Source of the DNA: Bacteroides sp.
GTDB lineage: Bacteria > Bacteroidota > Bacteroidia > Bacteroidales > Muribaculaceae
NCBI GenBank assembly: GCA_014801815.1
Contig: JAAVDM010000046.1
Coordinates: 1 to 54,344 of the forward strand
DNA: 54,344 bases
Direction: 5' to 3'
In this document: piece after piece, positions 26,706 through 36,249 of the stretch
Layout: the number at the start of each line of letters is the position of its first letter
Position numbering within the stretch: position 1 is the first letter of the stretch
Notes under the pieces: model-generated
Told to the model about the DNA's origin: nothing
The model's input: the letters and a program-made list of their open reading frames with translations, nothing else
Databases searched by the model: none
Made by a program: the position numbers and the translations under genes

Positions 26706-27878
26706 ATGAAAAATTCCGGACTCAAAGCCATTATTCAGCGAAGCGTGCTGCAGATAGTACGCCGCCCCATCTATTGGGCCGGATTCTTCGTACTGCCTCT
26801 GTTCTGCTTCTTTCTGCTGGCCGGACTCATGGAGAACGGTCTGCCTATCAAGGTACCGGCGGCTATAGTCGACCGTGACGGCACGGCTCTGTCACGCGAA
26901 ATATCGCAGAATTTGGCCGGTATGCAGATGGTGGAGTATGCCGAGAGCTGCGAGAGCTTCACCGAAGCGCGCCACCTGCTGCAGGAGGGTAAGATATACG
27001 GATTCTTCATGATTCCGGAGGATTTTCAGGCCGAACTGCTTTCGGGCAACGGCCCTGCCATTACCTTCTACACCAACATGACCTACTTCGTGCCGGCGTC
27101 GCTGCTTTTCAAGACTTTCAAGACTACGGCTCTTTTCACCAAAGCCGGTGTCGCCCTTTCAGTGCTTGATGCTGTAGGAGCCGAGTCAGCCATAGCCTCA
27201 CCTACCGCTCTGCTCCAGCCTGTCAACATCACCGCACGCGGCTTGGGCAATCCGGGACTGAATTATGCCATCTATCTGTGCAACTCGTTCATACCCTGCT
27301 GTCTGCAACTTATGATAATGCTTATGACCTGCTTCAGTCTCGGTCAGGAAGTCAAGTATCACACCTCACCTCAGCTGATGCAGATGGCCGACGGTTCGAT
27401 TGTGAAAGCTCTTTTTGGTAAATTGCTGCCACAGACAGTGATATGGATTGTAATGGTAGGTTTTATGACCTCGTGGCTCTACGGGTGGAATTCCTACCCC
27501 ATGAACGGTTCGTGGTGGTGGTTCGGCCTTTCGCAAGTGATGTTCGTACTGGCCGCGCAGTCGTTTGCGGTATTCCTCTACGGTGTGCTGCCCAACCTGC
27601 GTCTGTCACTGTCAATATGTGCGCTGTTAGGCATACTGTCATTCTCGATAGCGGCATTCTCTTTCCCGGTTGAGAGTATGTACGGCGCCGTGTCGATATT
27701 CAGCTGGATTATGCCGATACGCTACAACTTCCTGATATATATTGACCAGGCGCTTAACGGCATACCTGTCTACTACTCGCGTATCTGGTTTGTGGCCTAT
27801 CTTGTGTACTTCATTCTGCCTTTCACAGTGCTCTGGCACATCAAGAAGGCTTTTGTCAAACCCGTATACGCGCCCTAA
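26706..27878 (+). CDS. ABC-2 type transporter permease
   Basis: I start at ATG 26706 (MKNSGLKAIIQRSV), as an upstream TTG overlaps the adaptor gene; this gives 390 residues. One N-terminal span (WAGFFVLPLFCFFLLAGLM, about 25-43), a large periplasmic domain (about 45-195) and five or six C-terminal spans match the YhgE/YbhS-type ABC-2 permease layout. It carries no nucleotide-binding domain. It pairs with the next gene, which has the same layout. The substrate is unknown, possibly drugs or lipophilic compounds. Confidence 0.85.
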   Translation: MKNSGLKAIIQRSVLQIVRRPIYWAGFFVLPLFCFFLLAGLMENGLPIKVPAAIVDRDGTALSREISQNLAGMQMVEYAESCESFTEARHLLQEGKIYGFFMIPEDFQAELLSGNGPAITFYTNMTYFVPASLLFKTFKTTALFTKAGVALSVLDAVGAESAIASPTALLQPVNITARGLGNPGLNYAIYLCNSFIPCCLQLMIMLMTCFSLGQEVKYHTSPQLMQMADGSIVKALFGKLLPQTVIWIVMVGFMTSWLYGWNSYPMNGSWWWFGLSQVMFVLAAQSFAVFLYGVLPNLRLSLSICALLGILSFSIAAFSFPVESMYGAVSIFSWIMPIRYNFLIYIDQALNGIPVYYSRIWFVAYLVYFILPFTVLWHIKKAFVKPVYAP

Positions 27879-27890
27879 GGCATCAATGTC

Positions 27891-29105
27891 ATGTGGAATA
27901 AATTCAAACACTCCATAGCCTCATTCTTCGCGGTCTACTGCCGTGAGTTCCGGCTTGTGCTGCACGACCAGGGCATCATACTGTTTTTCGCGTTTCTGCC
28001 GCTGGCCTACCCTATCATATATTCGCTTATCTATAACCCCGAGTTAGTACGCGAGGTCAAGATGGTAGTGGTAGATCATGACCGTTCGCAGATAAGCCGC
28101 GAATTAGTACGCAAACTCGACGCCTGCCAGGAGGTGTACATCAGGGGCTATGCCGCCGATATGAACGAGGCCAAGCGTGCCATGCACAGCCATGAATGTT
28201 TCGGTATTCTTGAGATTCCGGAAGGCTTCGGACGCAAAACCGGCAGCGGAGAGCAAGCCAACGCCGTTCTCTACAGCGATATGAGCCTGCTGCTGCGCTA
28301 CCGGGGTTTTCTGGTGGCCTCCACTAATGTCATGCAGGAGATGAGCGCCGAACTGCAGCTTGAGAAAATCAATCAGGTAGCGCCATTGGCAGCCACAGTA
28401 TCGAGCGGCGACCTGATGTCGGTAAACAATATCTCGATGGGTAATATCTCAAACGGTTTCGACTCGTTCATCATGCCGGGTGTGGTGATTCTCATACTCC
28501 AGCAGTGCATTATTCTCGCTGTAGGCATGGCGGGAGGTGCCAAGCGTGCCAATCCGCGCCTTATCGGATATGTCGGAGTCAATCAGGGTGAGTCGGTATT
28601 GGGCAGTATGCTTGCGCAGATGCTGTGTTACTTTACCATCATCATGCTTCCGGCCATATTCCTTGTGCATTATGTACCGCTGATATTCTCCTTCCCTATG
28701 GCCGGTGACTTCTGGGAGATATTAGCCTTCATAATGCCGATGATTTTAGGCAGTATCTGTGTCGGTTTCTGCGTGCAGAGCGTATGCTCGGAGCGCGAGT
28801 CGGTATTCGTGCTGTGGGTCATCACTTCGGTGGTGTTCCTGTTCCTGTCAGGACTGACGTGGCCGCGCTATGCCATGCACGGTTTCTGGCGCTTCCTGAG
28901 CGACTGTGTACCGGCCACATGGGGAGTAGGCGGTTTCATCAAGATGAATGCCAACGGTTCGTCGCTGGCGCAGGTACGTCCCGAGTATATCAATCTCTGG
29001 ATTCAGACCGGTGTCTACTTCGTGCTGGCCTACGTCGTGCAGCGCTGGATAGTCTATCCGCAGCTTTGGCGCGTCCCGGAAAACACCGTCACGGCAAAAG
29101 ACTGA
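27891..29105 (+). CDS. ABC-2 type transporter permease
   Basis: The protein has 404 residues with the same plan as the preceding permease: an N-terminal span at about 27-47, a periplasmic domain containing VVVDHDRSQISRELVRKLDA, and a group of spans from about 195 on. It is last in the efflux operon. No ATPase gene is present in the operon, so either a remote ATPase serves it or the pair is powered differently. It ends 9 bases before the convergent small gene, with no obvious terminator between them. Confidence 0.85.
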   Translation: MWNKFKHSIASFFAVYCREFRLVLHDQGIILFFAFLPLAYPIIYSLIYNPELVREVKMVVVDHDRSQISRELVRKLDACQEVYIRGYAADMNEAKRAMHSHECFGILEIPEGFGRKTGSGEQANAVLYSDMSLLLRYRGFLVASTNVMQEMSAELQLEKINQVAPLAATVSSGDLMSVNNISMGNISNGFDSFIMPGVVILILQQCIILAVGMAGGAKRANPRLIGYVGVNQGESVLGSMLAQMLCYFTIIMLPAIFLVHYVPLIFSFPMAGDFWEILAFIMPMILGSICVGFCVQSVCSERESVFVLWVITSVVFLFLSGLTWPRYAMHGFWRFLSDCVPATWGVGGFIKMNANGSSLAQVRPEYINLWIQTGVYFVLAYVVQRWIVYPQLWRVPENTVTAKD

Positions 29106-29114
29106 CGTTATCTA

Positions 29115-29387
29115 TCATTCCAATATATCACCGGCAAGCTCGGCTACGGCTTCGCTATCAGCGAGCCAACGGCCGGGCTTGTCTGTGTCCATACGGACGA
29201 GATCCATTACACGCACATAATAAAATGGCGACTCCTCGGCATCAGCCGGTTCTTCTTCGATAAGAGAGACGGTGAGAGTATCGGGGTCAATGACAAGCAT
29301 GGCATCATCGCCGTATGCCTCTTCCTGTTCAAGATACTCGGCTATGGCCGAAGTGAGAGCTTTCTCAAGAGCGGTGGTTTGTGACAT
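29115..29387 (-). CDS. Small acidic conserved-type protein
   Basis: The protein has 90 residues and is strongly acidic (EEEPADAEESP in the middle). There is no signal peptide or membrane span. A TAATTTTG promoter element lies 35 bases upstream, which supports it as a real gene. Its end faces the efflux operon. I cannot assign a function. Confidence 0.65.
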   Translation of the reverse strand: MSQTTALEKALTSAIAEYLEQEEAYGDDAMLVIDPDTLTVSLIEEEPADAEESPFYYVRVMDLVRMDTDKPGRWLADSEAVAELAGDILE

Positions 29388-29421
29388 GAGATTGTAGTTT
29401 AGGGATGAATAAAAAACGGTG

Positions 29422-29429
29422 CAAAATTA
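29422..29429 (-). promoter_or_regulatory. Promoter of the small acidic protein gene
   Basis: TAATTTTG followed by CAC on the minus strand matches the -7 element. The -33 TTTG is not evident. The predicted leader is about 30 bases. Confidence 0.55.
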
Positions 29430-29470
29430 GTTATTTTTCCTGCTATGGCGTCGGGGCAGCGCCGGTTCTC

Positions 29471-29501
29471 TTTGAGGTTTTGATGATTTTGGCTAATTTT
29501 G
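29471..29501 (+). promoter_or_regulatory. Promoter of the ABC exporter gene
   Basis: TTTG at 29471-29474 and TAATTTTG at 29494-29501, with 19 bases between, match the Bacteroidota consensus fully. Transcription would start near 29507, which excludes longer forms of the exporter that begin at or before 29499. Confidence 0.8.
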
Positions 29502-29582
29502 CACTCTTCTCTTCGTCAGGTTATCCTTTCCACTCACACTTCACCCCGCCCATATTCATACTTCTTCATACTTCCCTGCATA

Positions 29583-31424
29583 ATGAAAGATCTGCTCAGT
29601 TTTCTGAATCGCTTCGCACGCCCTTACAAGTGGAACATTCTGGTCAGCATACTTTTCAATCTGCTCACCTCTCTGTTTACGGTGTTCTCTTTTGCTTTCA
29701 TCATGCCGATACTGCGTATTCTGTTCGGTCTCGACACGGCCGATTACAAGCTGATGCAGTTAGGCGATGCCTCGTTTATTGATGTTCTCACTAACAATTT
29801 CTACTACTATACCTCCGGGCTTATCGAAAAGATAGGCGGCAGTGCCACCCTTGCCGTGCTGGCGGTGATGTTAGTGGTACTTACGCTCATCAAGACCATG
29901 ACAGCCTATCTCAGCGAAGTGTGTACGATGCCGCTGCGCAACGGCGTGGTGCGTGATATCCGCAATGCCATGTACCGCAAGATACTCTCTCTGCCTATCG
30001 GCTTCTTCACGGGAGAAAAAAAGGGTGACATCATGGCCCGTATCTCAGGCGACGTCACCGAAGTCGAAGCGTCGGTCATGGCCAGTCTTTTCTCACTGGT
30101 CAAATATCCCATCATGATTCTGGTCTGTCTCGGCACGATGCTTGCCATGAGCTGGAAGCTCACTGTGTTCGTACTTGTGCTGCTTCCCATAGCAGGCTGG
30201 ATAATGGGTGCGGTAGGCAAAAGACTCAAAGCTCAGTCGCTGTCACTTCAGAACACATGGGGCACTATTCTATCCACTGTCGAAGAGAGTGTCGGAGGTC
30301 TCAGGGTTATAAAGGCATTCAATGCCGAGCGCCACATGGAAAAAGTATTCGGCGAGGAGACACAGACCTACTACCGTCAGTGCAACCGACTGAACTACCG
30401 TCAGGCTCTTGCTCACCCCATGAGCGAATTTTTAGGTACTATAGCCGTGTCGGCAGTACTGTGGTTCGGCGGTTCACTGATTTTATCGGGTGACAGTTCG
30501 ATTGACGCCGGTGCCTTCATACTCTTCATGGTGCTTTTCTACAGCATCATCAACCCTGCCAAAGACCTTTCCAAGACCTCATACGCCGTACAGAAAGGTA
30601 TGGCTTCAATGCAGCGTATCGACATGATACTGAATGCAGGCAATCCCATAGCCGACCCCGTTTCGCCAGTATCTCTCTCCTCCTCCACCAAAAGTAAAGG
30701 CCATATCAGTATGCGTGACGTTTCATTCTCATACGACGGAGAACGCCGTGTGCTTGACCATATTAACCTTGACGTGCCCGCCGGCCACACCGTAGCGCTT
30801 GTCGGTCAGTCGGGTTCGGGTAAATCGACTCTTGTCGACCTGATACCCCGCTTCTGGGACGTTCAGGAGGGTTCGGTAGAAGTCGACGGACATAACGTGC
30901 GTGACTATCGCGTGGCCGACCTGCGTTCGCTGATGGGGAATGTGAATCAGGAGGCAATTCTCTTCAATGACACGGTGTTCAACAATATAGCTTTCGGCAC
31001 CGAAGGTGCCACACGCGAACAGGTGGAGGCCGCCGCCCGTATAGCCAATGCTCATGACTTCATCATGGCTATGCCCGAGGGTTATGACACAACCATAGGC
31101 GACCGCGGCGGACGTCTGTCAGGAGGACAGCGTCAGCGTCTCAGCATAGCACGCGCAGTACTCAAAAATCCGCAGATACTTATACTTGACGAAGCCACTT
31201 CAGCACTCGACACCAAGAGCGAGCGCCTCGTGCAGGAAGCGCTGGAACGCCTCATGCGCGACCGTACAACATTGGTCATAGCTCACCGACTTTCAACCAT
31301 AACCAAGGCCGACACAATCTGCGTCATGCACGAAGGTCGTATCGTGGAACGCGGTTCACACGCCGAGCTGATGGCACTCGGAGGCCATTACCGACGCCTC
31401 GTCGAAATGCAGCAGATGTCATAA
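29583..31424 (+). CDS. MsbA-like ABC exporter (fused membrane and ATPase domains)
   Basis: The start at ATG 29583 (MKDLLSFLNRFARPYKW) gives 613 residues and lies downstream of the predicted promoter. Six membrane spans occupy about 18-330. The nucleotide-binding domain follows with Walker A GQSGSGKST at about 406-414, signature LSGGQRQR at about 512, Walker B ILILDEATS at about 530 and the H-loop IAHRLST. The half-size transporter works as a homodimer. Family members export lipid A core, lipids or drugs. The specific substrate is not visible. The gene appears monocistronic. Confidence 0.9.
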   Translation: MKDLLSFLNRFARPYKWNILVSILFNLLTSLFTVFSFAFIMPILRILFGLDTADYKLMQLGDASFIDVLTNNFYYYTSGLIEKIGGSATLAVLAVMLVVLTLIKTMTAYLSEVCTMPLRNGVVRDIRNAMYRKILSLPIGFFTGEKKGDIMARISGDVTEVEASVMASLFSLVKYPIMILVCLGTMLAMSWKLTVFVLVLLPIAGWIMGAVGKRLKAQSLSLQNTWGTILSTVEESVGGLRVIKAFNAERHMEKVFGEETQTYYRQCNRLNYRQALAHPMSEFLGTIAVSAVLWFGGSLILSGDSSIDAGAFILFMVLFYSIINPAKDLSKTSYAVQKGMASMQRIDMILNAGNPIADPVSPVSLSSSTKSKGHISMRDVSFSYDGERRVLDHINLDVPAGHTVALVGQSGSGKSTLVDLIPRFWDVQEGSVEVDGHNVRDYRVADLRSLMGNVNQEAILFNDTVFNNIAFGTEGATREQVEAAARIANAHDFIMAMPEGYDTTIGDRGGRLSGGQRQRLSIARAVLKNPQILILDEATSALDTKSERLVQEALERLMRDRTTLVIAHRLSTITKADTICVMHEGRIVERGSHAELMALGGHYRRLVEMQQMS

Positions 31425-31546
31425 AAAAATTACAGACAGTGTCACATTCGGAGCGTGAGATGTGTCATGTTTAAGAAAGGTTTTCCGGAAACAACCTGTT
31501 CCTCTTCTCAAACATAATATTCATCATCTTAATAACACTCCGAATC

Positions 31547-31969
31547 ATGCAACACATTTTAGTACCGATATTTATATGCGTCGTACTGCCTGTAGCCGTA
31601 GTCCTCATAACAGGCATAATACGTATGAACACTGTCAGACAGCGCACACAGGTACTCCTCAAAGCTATAGAAGTCAACAAAAACGCCGATGTAGAACGTC
31701 TTGCCGAATCAATGCGTCCACCACGTAAGACTCCCGAAGAACTGTTGAGTCTGCGCCTGCTGCGCGGCTGCATATTCTCGCTTACAGGTCTTGTGCTCAT
31801 CTGTGTCGGTCTGATACTGGCAGTAAGTTTCGATATAGAAGCCACCGTGTGGACCATAATAACCGGTGCTATCTTAATAGCCATAGGCGCGAGTTATCTG
31901 ATTGTGTACCGTATGACACGGAAGTGTACGGAAACAACGGCCACAACCACCTCTGCTGAGAAATTATGA
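31547..31969 (+). CDS. DUF6249-like membrane protein
   Basis: The protein has 140 residues. A span at about 4-24 is followed by a conserved cytoplasmic helix with RPPRKTPEELLSLRLLRGC, then two spans at about 80-118. This matches small DUF6249-type proteins usually found next to ECF sigma factors in Bacteroidota. It precedes the sigma factor gene by 19 bases, so they are probably one operon. Biochemical function is unknown. Confidence 0.75.
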   Translation: MQHILVPIFICVVLPVAVVLITGIIRMNTVRQRTQVLLKAIEVNKNADVERLAESMRPPRKTPEELLSLRLLRGCIFSLTGLVLICVGLILAVSFDIEATVWTIITGAILIAIGASYLIVYRMTRKCTETTATTTSAEKL

Positions 31970-31988
31970 TTTCAATACCTGCGATGCC

Positions 31989-32450
31989 ATGACACACCGG
32001 CAGTTCACAACGCAGGTAGAAGCCACGCAGTCTGCTTTCAGACGCTTTCTGACGGCACTGTGCTGCGGCGACAAGGAGCTTGCCGACGACCTCGCGCAGG
32101 AAGCCTACATAAGAGCCTATACCGCCGTCACACAGCCTGACAACTTCAGAGCATGGCTTTACCGCACAGGCTACAATCTGTTTCTCAACTACCGGCGTTC
32201 TGAAAAAACCTATTGCGACTCAGGCGTTCTGCTCGGCTGTCATGCCGAGCAGAATGCCGATGACACTTTTCGTTATCAGGAACTCTATACAGCTCTCGAC
32301 TCTCTGCCGCCGAAAGAACGTATGTCGGTGCTGCTCTACTATCTCGAAGGATATTCCACCAAAGAGATAGCTGCTATTACCGAAACATCTGACGAAGCTG
32401 TACGGCAGCACCTCGCACGCGGGCGGCGCCACCTGCGGGAGCTACTGTGA
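31989..32450 (+). CDS. ECF-type RNA polymerase sigma factor
   Basis: The protein has 153 residues. Region 2 is seen in CGDKELADDLAQEAYIRAY, FRAWLYRTGYNLFLNYRR, and region 4 in LPPKERMSVLLYYLEGYSTKEIAAITE with the recognition helix EAVRQHLARGRRHL. It sits between a DUF6249-like gene and a membrane protein that is probably its anti-sigma factor. The regulon cannot be read from this window. Confidence 0.9.
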   Translation: MTHRQFTTQVEATQSAFRRFLTALCCGDKELADDLAQEAYIRAYTAVTQPDNFRAWLYRTGYNLFLNYRRSEKTYCDSGVLLGCHAEQNADDTFRYQELYTALDSLPPKERMSVLLYYLEGYSTKEIAAITETSDEAVRQHLARGRRHLRELL

Positions 32451-32459
32451 ACAATAACT

Positions 32460-32873
32460 ATGAAACACCGGAACAATATGCAAGAAAATAACACCGACAC
32501 CACCGCACAGGACGATGAACTGAGAGCATTGTTCAGCCGTTTCGACCCCATTCTGCCGCCTGACACACGATTCATGGCACAGCTGCAGCAACGTCTCGAC
32601 ACCATAGAACTTCTGCAAAACAAGATGGCGGCCATGCGCCGGCGCAACCGGCTTGCCGTAGCGTGTGCGGCATTCGCAGGATTCGCGGCAGGGATTCTGA
32701 GCTGTATGCTGATGCCGTTGCTCACCGCACTACTGGAAAATCTGCGTACAGAATATCTCTTTCTCCCCGACATTCCGCACGAGGCTTCCGTCCTGCTGTG
32801 GCTGCTGCCCGCCGGTGCCGCCTTGCTGACATCATTAAGAGTCTACGATATGACATCACGCGCAGGTTATTGA
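32460..32873 (+). CDS. Probable anti-sigma membrane protein
   Basis: The protein has 137 residues. An N-terminal cytoplasmic stretch (about 1-60) with LRALFSRFDPILPPDTRFMAQLQQRL is followed by spans at about 63-85 and 103-122. The position 9 bases after the sigma gene, and the layout of a soluble N-terminus with two spans, fit a sigma-binding regulator. No zinc-binding anti-sigma motif is visible, so the role is inferred from context. Confidence 0.65.
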   Translation: MKHRNNMQENNTDTTAQDDELRALFSRFDPILPPDTRFMAQLQQRLDTIELLQNKMAAMRRRNRLAVACAAFAGFAAGILSCMLMPLLTALLENLRTEYLFLPDIPHEASVLLWLLPAGAALLTSLRVYDMTSRAGY

Positions 32874-32881
32874 CCTGCCGC

Positions 32882-32912
32882 TTTGCAATGTGGGAGCGAA
32901 TGATTACTTTTG
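32882..32912 (+). promoter_or_regulatory. Promoter of the 115-residue protein gene
   Basis: TTTG at 32882-32885 and TACTTTTG at 32905-32912 are separated by 19 bases, a full consensus match. The leader before ATG 32936 would be short, about 18 bases. Confidence 0.8.
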
Positions 32913-32935
32913 CAGTAAACTAAATACCGATAGAC

Positions 32936-33283
32936 ATGCACTACGATATACTTTCAGAGAAACTCGCTAAATATCGCCCCCAGCTTGTAGCCACCACTCC
33001 GGCCGGCGACCTCGACCCTGACTCTACTGCAGACGAGGTTCTCGCCGGTCTCGGACGTCTGTGCCGTCACCTCACTCCGCTCGAAGGTGTCGATGTAATT
33101 GCCCTCGCTATATGCAAATACACGGCAATGGCCACGACTCAGACGGAAAAGAATGTAGCCGTAAAAGCCGCCGAAGCTCTTGCGGGCCTGATACGTCATA
33201 ACGAATTGCTCAATGCCTTCGCCGAGCCTATCGAAATGATGGGTTCGGCGCTTGTACAGAATTCGGAAGAAGATCTCGACTGA
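32936..33283 (+). CDS. Small hypothetical helical protein
   Basis: The protein has 115 residues, is mostly helical and acidic at its end (SEEDLD), with no signal peptide or spans. It has its own strong promoter. It ends 23 bases before the convergent amino acid transporter gene. I do not recognise the family. Confidence 0.65.
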   Translation: MHYDILSEKLAKYRPQLVATTPAGDLDPDSTADEVLAGLGRLCRHLTPLEGVDVIALAICKYTAMATTQTEKNVAVKAAEALAGLIRHNELLNAFAEPIEMMGSALVQNSEEDLD

Positions 33284-33306
33284 CGCGCAGCACCTTTTCC
33301 GGGTAG

Positions 33307-34704
33307 TCAGCCTAACGAACTGTAACCGAGCCACAGCAATACCAATGTGACGGCAGAGGCCACACAAAGTATCCGGAAAGCATAACGTTCGCCACGTGTG
33401 AAGAGTGTGCGTATACGAGGATGCTGTTCACGGCGGGCACGTACATAGAAACCGATACCGGCCAGATAGAACACCGAGGTCATCATCATGCCTCTCAGAC
33501 CACCGGCATAAGCCATCCAAAGGCAAAAGGCCGTAGTGACAGCCGCCACTATACGTACCCGGCGGCTGTCAGCTTTCATAAACATAAACAGACCGGTGAA
33601 AAAATAACACGGTATTATCATAAGCCCCGTGATATGGAGTGCGGCAAGATACACATCATCGGCCATGACGACCATCAGCAGAAACAGCTCCATCACCACG
33701 CTTGAGGCCACAAGGCCGAACACGGGCATATTATGACGGTTGACACGCTTGAACACAGCCGGCAGAATACCCACCACGGCTGCTTCGTAAGGCACCTGCG
33801 CCACAATCAGCGTCCATGCTACCCAACCTCCGAGCAGCGAAACAATCACGGCCGAAATCACAAACCAATAAGCCCACTCGCCGCACACGTCACGCAGTAT
33901 GTAGGCTATCGACGGGTCGGGGAGTCCTGCCAGAGAAGCACGGGCCAGCAGACCGTAGCACAGTACCGACACAGCCATATAGAGTACCAGTGAAATAAAG
34001 AAACCGGCTATTCCGGCTTTACCAACGTCAGAACTGCGTTTGGCCCGGGCTGACATCATCACGGCACCCTCGACACCGAAGAAACAGAACAGTGTCACCA
34101 TCATGGTGGAACGTACCTGATGCCATACACTTCCCGATGTGCCGGCGACAGTCCATATATCGGCTTCAAACAGTCCGGCTCTGAAAGCTATGATGAAGAT
34201 TGTCACAATGAATATGAGCATCACTACCTTGACGGCGGCCAGAAGTGTGTTGACCGTCTTGGCGGTGCGTATGCCTCGGGCCACTATCAGCACCATAAGC
34301 CATATCAAGGCTGAACAGAACACGACCGTCTGCCAGCCGTGCCGCAACAGAACCGGAAAGAACGCTCCCGCCGCATCGTTGAGCATCACTCCGTAGGCTA
34401 CATTTGAAAAGGCCGTACACAGCCAGTAGCCCCATGCGATGTTAAAACCCGCGTAGTTGCCGAACCCGGCCTGTGCATACTGATAGAGACCGGCGTTGTA
34501 ACGGGGATAACGGTCACTGAGCCACTTGAAGGCCAGCACCAGCGGCAGTATGCCGGCAGCTGTCACAAGCCATGCGATGATGACAGCACCCGGCGAAGCC
34601 ACGGCTGCCATATTCTGCGGCAGATTGTAGATGCCGACACCTACCATGAGGCCGAACACCAGTGCGGTCAGGCCCCAGAAACCAAGTTTACCTGTAGATA
34701 ACAT
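33307..34704 (-). CDS. APC-superfamily amino acid transporter (basic amino acid antiporter type)
   Basis: The protein has 465 residues and about 12 membrane spans. The first span carries GLMVGVGIYNLPQNMAAVASPGA, the glycine-rich helix-1 signature of the amino acid/polyamine/organocation superfamily. The AFKWLSDRYPRYNAGLYQYAQ segment fits the ArcD/LysP-like basic amino acid antiporter group, e.g. arginine/ornithine exchange. No arginine deiminase genes are nearby to confirm the substrate, so the specificity is open. Confidence 0.8.
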   Translation of the reverse strand: MLSTGKLGFWGLTALVFGLMVGVGIYNLPQNMAAVASPGAVIIAWLVTAAGILPLVLAFKWLSDRYPRYNAGLYQYAQAGFGNYAGFNIAWGYWLCTAFSNVAYGVMLNDAAGAFFPVLLRHGWQTVVFCSALIWLMVLIVARGIRTAKTVNTLLAAVKVVMLIFIVTIFIIAFRAGLFEADIWTVAGTSGSVWHQVRSTMMVTLFCFFGVEGAVMMSARAKRSSDVGKAGIAGFFISLVLYMAVSVLCYGLLARASLAGLPDPSIAYILRDVCGEWAYWFVISAVIVSLLGGWVAWTLIVAQVPYEAAVVGILPAVFKRVNRHNMPVFGLVASSVVMELFLLMVVMADDVYLAALHITGLMIIPCYFFTGLFMFMKADSRRVRIVAAVTTAFCLWMAYAGGLRGMMMTSVFYLAGIGFYVRARREQHPRIRTLFTRGERYAFRILCVASAVTLVLLWLGYSSLG

Positions 34705-34750
34705 AATAATCTATTAACACCAATGCCACTCCGAAAGCTTAAAAAAGGTT

Positions 34751-34758
34751 TAAATTTG
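34751..34758 (+). promoter_or_regulatory. Candidate promoter of the alkaline phosphatase gene
   Basis: TAAATTTG is an exact -7 element. No TTTG lies at -33. It is 53 bases before the ATG. I did not recognise a phosphate-regulator box. Confidence 0.5.
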
Positions 34759-34811
34759 TAAACCATACAGGCTTTATAAGCGGATAATTACCATAAAACC
34801 AGAATACCATC

Positions 34812-36152
34812 ATGAAAAAGAAACATTTTGTGACAGCACTCGCCCTCGCGAGCCTGTGCGCACTGACAGCTCATGCCGAAACACCCAAATATATATTTTA
34901 CTTCATCGGCGACGGTATGGGAATGGGTCACGTCATGGCCACACGCAACTATCTGCGTACCGTACATCACCCCGATTCACTACCGCTGATGATGACTTTC
35001 CCTGTCGCTTCTCCCGTACAGACCTACTCTTTCTCCTCGACTACCACCGACTCGGCCGCTGCCGGCACCGCTCTCTCAACCGGCACCAAGACCACCAACT
35101 ATATGCTCGGTGTGTCGCCTGACACTGTTCCTGTCACTTCGATAGCCGTTGACCTCAAAGATCAGGGTTACGGCATTGGCATAATCACTTCGGTAGCTCC
35201 CGATGATGCTACTCCCGGCGCCTTCTACGCCCATGTGAACAACCGCAAGCTCTTCGACGACATAACTGCCGATGCGGCAGCTTCGGGTTACGACATCATA
35301 GCCGGAGCCGGTCTACGCGGCAGTGCCGGCGCAGCCGACGTACTGCGCAATGGCGGTTTCGATGTTGTGTACGGACTTGATGAATTTAATGCCTCTTCCG
35401 CTCCGCGCAAGTTTCTGCTCGACACCCATAAAGACCATCCGTGGAGCGTGGGCTACACCATCGACGGCCCGTGGGGCTCACTAACCTTGCCCGACATGAC
35501 CCGGGCGGCCATATCCCATCTTACACTCACCCACCCCGAGCGTTTCTTTCTGATGTGCGAAGGCGGCAATATCGACCATGCCGCTCACAGCAACGACGGT
35601 GCAGCCGTGATACGTGAGGTACTGGCTTTTCAGGACGCTATACGTCAGGCATACGACTTCTATCTCGAACACCCCGATGAGACCCTGATAGTCATCACAG
35701 CCGATCACGACACCGGCGGTATGGCTGCCAAAGGAAACGCACGGTTCGATTTGGTCGACTTACAGAAGATGTCAAAAGACAAATTCAATGAAATGTGCCG
35801 TGATATAGCTGAGAATGCCTCAATGTCATGGCCGGAGATGAAGACTCGTCTGCGCGAGCTCTTTTCGTTAGGTGACGCCATACCTCTGACTCCGGAAGAC
35901 GAGGCGGAACTAAGCGCCATGTTCGCCGCTACCATGAGCGGCACAGCCGGCAGCGAAAATACAATATATAATTCCTACAGTGACTTCGTAGGGCGTGTAT
36001 TCCGTATTATCAATGAGGCTATAGGCATCGGATGGATAACCGGTTCGCATACCTCCAACCCTGTCCCCGTGTTTGCTATCGGCAACGGTGCCGAGCGTTT
36101 CGGTTATTTTATGAATAATATCGATATTCCGAAGGCTATAATCAGTCACTGA
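34812..36152 (+). CDS. Alkaline phosphatase
   Basis: The protein has 446 residues with a signal peptide of about 22 residues (cleavage near AHAE). Family motifs in order: metal-ligand YFIGDGMGMGH near 30-40, catalytic TTTDSAAAGTALSTG with nucleophile Ser81, the aspartate/histidine metal site EGGNIDHAAHSNDG at about 251-264, ITADHDTGG at about 297-305 and the last histidine in GSHTSNPVP. All expected metal ligands appear present. It acts in the periplasm on phosphate monoesters. The insert between the last two metal motifs is typical for Bacteroidota members. Confidence 0.9.
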   Translation: MKKKHFVTALALASLCALTAHAETPKYIFYFIGDGMGMGHVMATRNYLRTVHHPDSLPLMMTFPVASPVQTYSFSSTTTDSAAAGTALSTGTKTTNYMLGVSPDTVPVTSIAVDLKDQGYGIGIITSVAPDDATPGAFYAHVNNRKLFDDITADAAASGYDIIAGAGLRGSAGAADVLRNGGFDVVYGLDEFNASSAPRKFLLDTHKDHPWSVGYTIDGPWGSLTLPDMTRAAISHLTLTHPERFFLMCEGGNIDHAAHSNDGAAVIREVLAFQDAIRQAYDFYLEHPDETLIVITADHDTGGMAAKGNARFDLVDLQKMSKDKFNEMCRDIAENASMSWPEMKTRLRELFSLGDAIPLTPEDEAELSAMFAATMSGTAGSENTIYNSYSDFVGRVFRIINEAIGIGWITGSHTSNPVPVFAIGNGAERFGYFMNNIDIPKAIISH

Positions 36153-36217
36153 TAATCAATAATATACACACTGCCTGAAAAATATTTTATAAATTGCGTC
36201 ATTTTTACGCAAAAATA

Positions 36218-36249
36218 TTTGGCAGTTTCAAAATTACACTTTAACTTTG
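36218..36249 (+). promoter_or_regulatory. Promoter of the NUDIX regulator gene
   Basis: TTTG at 36218-36221 and TAACTTTG at 36242-36249 are separated by 20 bases. The motif GCGTCAnTTT occurs at both 36186-36194 and 36250-36257 on the two sides of the promoter, and may be an operator for the regulator itself. Confidence 0.7.

Noticed and set aside
28784..29263. 159-residue plus-strand frame overlapping the second permease
   Set aside because: It is a shadow of the permease frame, rich in Arg/Ala/His, and crosses the convergent small gene.
29499..29582. N-terminal extension of the ABC exporter to 29499
   Set aside because: It begins inside the promoter element and has no membrane or signal character; the ATG at 29583 fits the family.
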